64,000 nt of DNA, from contig NW_022985448.1 of NCBI RefSeq assembly GCF_010093595.1, positions 447,657 to 511,656 of the forward strand, in the 5' to 3' direction. The first letter of the stretch is position 1. Every line of letters starts with the position of its first letter. Shown piece by piece: positions 57,593 to 64,000 of this stretch. The notes beneath the pieces were generated by a model. It made no database searches. It saw only the letters and a list, made by a program, of their open reading frames with translations, and was not told the origin of the DNA. Source of the stretch: Mytilinidion resinicola. Taxonomy: Eukaryota; Ascomycota; Dothideomycetes; Mytilinidiales; Mytilinidiaceae. Position numbers and translations under genes: made by a program.

Positions 57593-59517
57593 CTAGTTAC
57601 AGGCGATAGGGCTGTACGAGAACATCTTGTCATATAAGTCTTCCAGATGTACTCCATTATCCTCGGTGTTCCAGCTCATGTCACCATACCCTCGGAGCTT
57701 TGGGGGTCTGCGGAGATAAGGCACGGATGGGATCAAGTCTGACAACATGTGCCAGAAAGCTTCACCCAAATAATCTCCATGTTTCGTCTTCTGGAGACGG
57801 GCGGCCAGTTCGCAGTTTTTTCCAAACGCTCCAGCAACCAATTTTTGGATGTAGTGAGAGATGTATTGGGTTAGATGCTGGTGCATCTCGCTGTAGATCT
57901 TGTCTTGGGCGAGACAGACTACTGCGGCTGGGACCTCGCCACTCATTTCTGCTACCTGGTCCAGTAGCAGCGCAGCTTGGACGACCAGAGCTAGTTGCCG
58001 GATCGGGGTTGATGCTGCCAGGGTGGTCCGATTGAAAGCTTTCCCCAGGACTTCGAAAGCGAGTATTCTGCAGATAGCTCGTAACTTCTGGAGGTATCGG
58101 ATGTACCCAATCAGTTTATGTCCGATAACGGGGCTCCCAAGCAAGATGACATTGAGCTGGACGAGCAAGTGGAGCGGGTTTCGTTCGCTGAGAATGAATG
58201 GGTGGACTTCCGGAGCTCGGTGGCCGTAGTTGTATTGCGAGACCTCAGCGTAGAGAGCGTCGATATCGATCATAGCGAAAGAATATACAGGGTCAACTAC
58301 GAGCTGGTACAAACTCGATGCAACGTTTACATCCAGCTTTTTTCGGGGCTCTCCTCCATTCGCAGTGACATCGTTCCGATCATCATGGAGCGATATCCCT
58401 ATACAAATCAGTGGTTGGTTTCAACTGATAGGGAGCGAACCTTACCAAGAGCGAAGATGTTTATATCCGGAAGGTTTGAGCTCACGCAAGCAGTCCATTG
58501 AAGCGTTTTAGATCCGTACGCCCTATTGAACACAGATTGACATTGTTCACACGGTCGACCTTCGGAGCACTATTGCGAAACGAAATCAGGTTTTGTTATT
58601 GAATTTCGGTATCTTGTACTCACCCTCAGCTTTTGGACATGACACCAGAGACATGCACCTTGTGCACGTACTCTTCTGGCATCATCACGTTGCTCGGAAT
58701 TTTTCTGTTTGCGTTTCTTCGTCGAATTTGACACGACGCTGGAGTCGAAGCAGATAACTCCCGGGATATGCTCTTCTAATGACCTTTTCTTATTTGGCGG
58801 CGGCTGCATAGAGTCGCTAGGGGTTGGAAGTGAGAGAAAAGCGTCAGTCGAATAGTTACGAGTACGTACTCTCTAATGGTTGTGTGAGTTCGTTATAGGG
58901 TAAGAGGAGTGATTACGTGAAGAAATGCTACTGACTACGTGCTCAATCGGCCAGCGATTCAGCGGAGGCGATACTATAGCCGTCTTTCTGTCTCCTTCGG
59001 CAATGTTGAGTACATGATTCGGTGGCAGGTTCGCGGCAGGTCCATTGGGAGCTTTTAGGGTTTCGGACGAGCCCTTCGATCGCAAGGTTGCAGGAGTTGT
59101 CGCGTCCGTCAACCGTGGACAGGATAGTGAAGGCTGAGGACTGTCTGGATCCAAGGCGGCGTTCTCAAAATCAAAAAACTCCGACAAATCGAAGTCATAG
59201 TCGAGTGGTGCCGTCTGAAAGGCCTCGGGATATGCCTACGACTGTGTCAGCACTCTGGTGAAGCGTTGCCCATCCCTGTGGAGATCGATCGTTGCTCTCA
59301 ACTCTCTATACAGCTCGTCTGACAATAGAGAAGCAAAAGGAGCGAAGGATGGGCGATTGAGGGCATTAGTGGGCCGTAACCTAGTGTTCATGGTGCGCGA
59401 TAGGGCGCATGGCGCCGTGTGGTTGCCTTCTCGCACAAATGCGAATCACATCAGGCAAATACTAATAGAAAAGTTACTCACGTCAGCCTCCACCAAAGCC
59501 ATATCGAACTCTTCCAT
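57593..59517 (-). CDS. Zn2Cys6 fungal transcription factor, intact
   Basis: Exons 59517-59482, 59235-58939, 58803-58624, 58569-58446 and 58398-57593 join in frame to 480 aa. Intron 1 is 246 nt; all introns have GT-AG ends. The N-terminus is MEEFDMALVEADAYPEAFQT with an acidic stretch, then a basic region (NKKRS, TKKRKQKNSE). The zinc cluster is GACLWCHVQKLRCSEGRPC and EQC, then a spaced sixth Cys in LQWTAC (C-x2-C-x6-C-x5-C-x2-C-x18-C), followed by VSSNLPDINIF. This variant with a long last spacer is frequent in filamentous ascomycetes. The C-terminal 270 residues are helical (HKLIGYIRYLQKLRAICRIL). DNA target unknown. Confidence 0.82.
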
Positions 59518-60363
59518 CTTGACCCTGGGAAGACAAGACAAAGAATCTTGCTCGTCTGCTGGATTGAGGGTTGAAACAATGTTCCCTCAGCCTGAGATAG
59601 ACGTCTTTTCTTCCCTCGTATGCCGGTCCTATAAATGGAATAGCTCCGATCTTGATTGGCTCGCCAAATGATCCCCGAGGAACCGACCGGCAACAAGCCT
59701 TATGGACTTCCATTGCTTGCAGGTTCAATGAATAATAGGCCAATTGTTTACCGTTGACCTAATGCCGGTTGGCTGAACACGTATTAGCTGTGCTAGAGCC
59801 CATGCCAGTTGCTGAAAGCGTCGTGTGCATAGCCCGCGAGCTCCTCATCTGGGGGTGTACTTAACCTTGCAAGAGTGTGTCCGTCGCTACTGGTCATTAC
59901 GATTCTATTCGAAGCTTTATTGTCCTCCAAGCACAACCTCTCCAGTGGTTATACGAGCATGTGCGGTCCTTTTACCCCCCCTTGCTCCGGACTTGCCGAT
60001 GGCAGTTACTGCGCCCTCTCCTATTCCCGTTTTGAGCGAACGATTGCGCAGCTCTCACGTCATTGCCTCAGCCCTGATATACCTATATTGCACTCCACTC
60101 CTTCAGTCGAATACGCTGGGCCAATCCTTCAACCAATAACGCAGCCATTCACCCGCATGACACATTAATTTAAGCTGTCCCGGCGTCTAGGTCAGCGCCA
60201 TAGTTACAGCAGGATGCTCCGCCTCGTATGAGGCATACGGTGTAGTGATACCATCAGTGACGACACTAACCACCCAGATGACGAGGACGAAGAGGACGAC
60301 GAAGGCTTAGGCGAATACAGGCCTCATGATGCTGGCAGTGGTTAGCGACTTAGCAGAGACGAT
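59518..60363. other. Intergenic region, no gene seen
   Basis: About 850 bp. An acidic in-frame stretch (DDEDEEDDEG) is encoded at 60275-60310 on the plus strand just before the Myb-like frame and might be an upstream exon of it, but I cannot place a splice join. Confidence 0.4.
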
Positions 60364-60915
60364 ATGCGTTTCCGCAAACGAACCTATGTACTATGGTTGG
60401 AGTCGGACGAACTGCGGTGGCTTGCATACAAGAAAGACATGGATATGGAGTGGAAGGATATATTTGAACTCTTTCTGGATCGAACCCCAGGCGCAGTACG
60501 GACACGCTGGCACATACTACAAGGGAAACGATCCGTCGATGCCACCAACCTCCTTGGCTTACCAGCGACGAACACAGATGCTGTTGCTCCGCGGGACGAT
60601 GGCCGTTCGAGCGAGAGCTTAAGCGACGATGACAACAACGGTGAACATCTGAAAAACAATGGTGAGCTCTCGAGCTCTACGACTTGCGAAGCTCTCAAAT
60701 CCTCAGCAAATCCAGAAACGAGCCGTCAAGGCAAGAAAGCGAAGAGCCATACATCGACCGAACGGCCACAGAAGCGTCTGCGAACCCAAAACTCTCTCCA
60801 GACGAGGCCTCACGAGCGGGGCAAGAAACAAAGGCGACTTCTAGAAGATGAAGTCCTATCCTCCCGCGCTTCGCCTGAGCCTTATTCTAAACAAGTACGC
60901 ACATCTGCAAGGTAG
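60364..60915 (+). CDS. Myb/SANT-like domain protein
   Basis: An intronless frame of 183 aa from ATG 60364. Residues about 9-53 (VLWLESDELRWLAYKKDMDM, EWKDIFELFLDRTPGAVRTR, WHILQGK) have the three-helix spacing with regularly placed Trp/aromatic residues of a single Myb/SANT-like DNA-binding domain. The rest is Ser/Lys/Asp-rich and disordered with basic clusters (QGKKAKSH, RGKKQRR) suited to nuclear location. Upstream acidic coding-like sequence suggests the true start may lie further 5'. Targets unknown. Confidence 0.55.
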   Translation: MRFRKRTYVLWLESDELRWLAYKKDMDMEWKDIFELFLDRTPGAVRTRWHILQGKRSVDATNLLGLPATNTDAVAPRDDGRSSESLSDDDNNGEHLKNNGELSSSTTCEALKSSANPETSRQGKKAKSHTSTERPQKRLRTQNSLQTRPHERGKKQRRLLEDEVLSSRASPEPYSKQVRTSAR

Positions 60916-61794
60916 TTCAGACGACGATTAACAAGGCTTGGACTGAGATCCGGAGGGAGCTGTAAAAAGAAGTGAGAGGGAACTCTCGTGTTTTTTGGGA
61001 ACGGGCTTGTTCCTGCGTCTGGGTTGAGGGCAGTGGGGCCGGTCGTAGTTCCTCGCCATGTTGTTCCCATTGAATAAGGTAACAGGTCTTGATTCGCGTT
61101 GTAGACGTGATTAGCCACCGTCGGTGGTTAGTAAGAGGATGTTGAGCTAGATAGGGCTTTAATAGAACAAATAATAATAATCTCATGTCGCAGAAACATG
61201 TGGCGAGAAAGCACGACGGCGAGGTCCTCCAACCTGGCACCGACACTCCAACTCCACAACTTCCGCCCACCCAGAAGCGGCCTGCTACCTCTGCAGGGCC
61301 TCATTTTCCACTCTAGGATGCCCCGCTCCCCAAGCGGCGTCGCCGCTCCGCAAGAGTGGTGACTCAGAAGCCGACGGAGCTGAGGGAGGTCTCAGTACGT
61401 TTAGACCCTCATGAAGGGATGACACCGCGCTATTCATTGCTACTCTCACGATCCTGTCGTAGCAAAGACTGGGAAATCTTAGACATTGGTGGCGTCTGGA
61501 AAAGGATGTGTCTATAGATTGTAAGTTGCTATGGGAACAAAAATGGCGCCAGTAACCAGTCTCAATGGAGCTCTGCTTGAGCAAGCTGAGGAGCTAGTCA
61601 GGGAAATCTGACCTTTTCTGATATCCGCCGCAGTTTTCGGTGGGTTTGTGCGGCCGCTTTGGGCGTGGATGCACCACGCATGCCTCCTATGCCCAACTAT
61701 CTTTTCTACAAGACTCCCGTGAGATTACACCTAGAGTGCTGAAAACGACATTAGTTTCCTGTAGTTTACTGTTAACGATATTTCTAATAATTGC
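60916..61794. other. Intergenic region, no gene seen
   Basis: About 880 bp; minus-strand frames of around 100-117 codons (61270-60917, 61584-61285) have no domain. Confidence 0.45.
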
Positions 61795-61927
61795 TTATTG
61801 GAGCAGATTTACTAGCAAGGAGTAAAGGCCGATAACCTCTGTCTGAGCGGTATCGACCAAGACGAACGGCGGCTCATCGTCATCTGTCTGGCTTCGGGGC
61901 GGAGGGACTGTAGCCTCCCGGCCACGA

Positions 61928-63887
61928 TTAGTGCAGAGCTAGACCAGTTAGCCGCCTTACCGGTCGTGGAACTTTTCGGTCAAGGTAGAGATTGCGTACG
62001 CGAAAACCGTTGAGATCTCCGGATTCTTCATTTTGCAGGTATACGTGAATGATCCTCTCTCCGCCAGGGCCGTCGATATCAAACGATATCCTTTGATCCG
62101 CGGAGTTATCGTGCGGAGCCTCTAGCCGTGGCTCTGCGTCGGAAAAAGGGCCACAGCGACCTAGTGTATGGATTTTCCGTCCGTCAACTTCGGTGTTGTA
62201 CTTGAAATCGATGCCGTATATGTGGTAGAAGCCAACAATCCACACGACGACTTTGACTAGTTTCGACAGGTTTTCCCCGCGGCTACCACCAAATAAAATC
62301 ATATTATAAGGTCTTTGCGTGCGAACTACCCAAGCCTTGTTCCTGGAGTGATCGTTGAATAAAAGCCCCTCAGGAGGAATAACTGGCAGCCAGAAGGCCT
62401 CGTCCCGCAGCGATGAAGGTTTTACAGAGGACGTTGATTTGCCCTCTGACACGGCCAGCGACACAATTTTCATCGCCTCCCCAGGTTTTAGTCCGGAAAG
62501 CATGTTGTAAACAGGGAGGAACAACTTACATCGAATCCTGCCTTCAATAACTGCACTCTACCTGCTCCAATTGTCAAACGCTTCTTGGGAATTCCTTCAT
62601 GTTCACCCAACCACTTGGATACGCCACCAATGGTTAACAAAGATATTCCACGTATACCTCTCAGATCCATGGCGAGAATGAATCCAGATATATGGAGATG
62701 CCCTTCATTACCCATTGGGCACACGGAATCGAGAATGGACTCATGACTACGTTGAATGTATCCGAGACACGTATCAACTTTATCATGTTGCTGGAACCGG
62801 ATGCCTGAGATGTATTGATTATCGCCAAAGTCGATGAAAGAGATGAATACCGCCGTAAGCATATCCGGGAGACGTATGAGTCGGAGTCGGAGAGCTCTAC
62901 AGCCCGATGTGAAAAAATCTTCGGGATCGACTACGGCACGAGAAGCACTCGTCCATGAGCCCTCATTCGAGGGTGCTTCGTTTGGTTCAAAAAAGGATTG
63001 CAGTGGAGTGCCGGAACAAGTGCTGAGCGAGTATTTAGATAGTAGGTTACGTAGCGGGAAAATCAGCTTCGAAATGCGCCATCTGTTTCTGAGGTTTGCG
63101 TCGTCAAGGAGGTTCTTGACTCCAAGGTAGAATCTCTTCCAGGAGTACTCGAATTCGTGGCCGGGAAGGAACCGAGAGGCCCAGAATGATTTAGGTAGAG
63201 GCGTTGCGGCGACGACGGAAGAGGCTATTTTAAGATGCAGGACATCTCTTGACTGTAGGGTATTCAGAATTATCTGTATGATCTCTACAGGGAGTTTTCG
63301 GAAGGAGTCAGGTTTGGTGTGAATCTTGGTGGTAGAGTTCCGAGCTGTAGCCTCGTGATCGACAGATTTCAAACAACTACTACGGAGGGCCAGGAGGTCT
63401 GGTATAGCCAGAGGATCGAAAGTGTAAACTGGAAGACCAGTGGAGGTCCGTGGCATGTTGTCATAATCCAACCCACCTAAAACGCGCTCTTCCCCAGGAA
63501 GAAGTAGACTGACATCCACCTGAGTGCATAGTAGACGACCGTAATCGTGCCCCCAATCGAGGTAGCCTTGCTGCTGAGGAAGCGATAGGAGAATATCGAA
63601 GAGACAACGCTTATCCATATCTTCCTGGTCCAACAGCTTGACCATGAGATCCCAGCATGAGGCATGAAATGGAAATCCCCACGCAGTTTGTGTGGGGGCA
63701 GGAGGCGGCGCAGGAGGTGGGGTACGAAAATTGACCTTGAGTAGCCATATGTCTATTAGAGTGCTCGGATCTAGCTTTGGATCATAGTAACTTGAAGATG
63801 AGTCTCGAGGTGCATAATCGTGTGTAGGGCCTCGTGTGCCGACGCCAGACAGTCGGACATTGGTCCAGTCGTGGTCGTCCGTATATA
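61928..63887 (-). CDS. F-box protein with DUF7600-like C-terminal domain, 5' partial
   Basis: Exons 63887-62531 and 62476-61928 join in frame (intron GTAAGT...GGAG, 54 nt); an acceptor (ACTATAG) at 63888-63894 shows at least one further exon upstream, probably outside the window. It opens with YTDDHDWTNVRLSGVGTRGP, then WGFPFHASCWDLMVKLL, an F-box FRKLPVEIIQIILNTLQSRD, and SFWASRFLPGHEFEY. The C-terminal half (IRGISLLTIGGVSKWLGEHE and onward) fits large fungal F-box proteins with DUF7600. The frame stops at 61928, but a shifted frame continues with TNRGREATVPPP... to FVLVDTAQTEVIGLYS, the expected family end, so a small indel near 61930 probably truncates it by about 40 residues. Likely SCF substrate adaptor (inference). 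Confidence 0.7.
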
Positions 63888-63889
63888 CT

Positions 63890-64000
63890 ATAGTACAAAA
63901 CCAGTTAGCTCACAAAGTTCTCAGGTTGTGAAGAAGCAGTTCTGTGTTGATTTGAAGAGGCATAAGGCCCGTATATATAGCCTATGAAAGGGGGGGGGGG
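63890..64000. other. Window end with a G run
   Basis: Intron or upstream exon of the F-box gene; the last 12 or so bases are a pure G run, which may mark a contig or gap edge. Confidence 0.4.

Overview
The window looks like filamentous ascomycete (Pezizomycotina) nuclear DNA. Genes sit on both strands, and coding regions are cut by short introns (about 50-80 nt) with GTANGT-type donors, CTAAC-type branch sites and YAG acceptors. The families fit: a Sln1-type hybrid histidine kinase, Zn2Cys6 regulators, an F-box/DUF7600 protein and a fungal NLR-like NACHT-ankyrin protein. A Dothideomycete is a reasonable guess, but only a guess. All exon joins below were derived by reading frames and splice signals by eye; 'complete' means the joined exons keep frame from ATG to stop.

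Regions: (1) 1-14.4 kb is mostly core housekeeping: ELL elongation factor (5' end outside the window), a small F-box-like protein, tubulin cofactor D, DNA polymerase delta subunit 3 (Pol32/Cdc27), a degenerate eIF4A-derived protein, and cytochrome c oxidase subunit 4. (2) 15.4-21.6 kb holds the Sln1-class osmosensor kinase with a long GC-rich upstream region, then an unknown conserved-looking protein. (3) 22.5-33.8 kb mixes two intact ribosome-biogenesis genes (IPI1 and IMP4, divergent) with four damaged accessory genes: a Zn2Cys6 factor with a stop and frame breaks, a 5'-truncated NCS1 permease, a frameshifted membrane protein, and an NtaA/DszA-like monooxygenase with CAG-to-TAG type stops. 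AT-rich tracts and tandem repeats surround them, which suggests repeat-induced point mutation and gene decay. (4) 34.6-46.9 kb returns to core genes (glycerolipid acyltransferase of the PlsB/GNPAT type, an ABC ATPase, POP4), plus a tiny basic gene with three near-identical consecutive introns and two blocks of about 138-140 bp tandem repeats. (5) 47-57.4 kb is dominated by one giant intact NACHT-ankyrin gene (2646 aa), with two copies of a 41-bp sequence outside it and a transposase relic on one side. (6) 57.6-64 kb has an intact Zn2Cys6 regulator, a Myb/SANT-like gene and an F-box/DUF7600 gene running off the right edge.

Functionally the core genes cover transcription elongation, tubulin folding, replication, respiration, osmosensing, pre-rRNA processing (IPI1, IMP4), tRNA/rRNA processing (POP4) and lipid synthesis. 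No secondary-metabolite cluster is visible. The points most worth attention are the introner-like introns at 39.2-39.5 kb, the recurrent GC-AG introns, the degenerate eIF4A paralogue, the giant NLR with a second repeat type at its C-terminus, and the gene-decay island at 22-34 kb.
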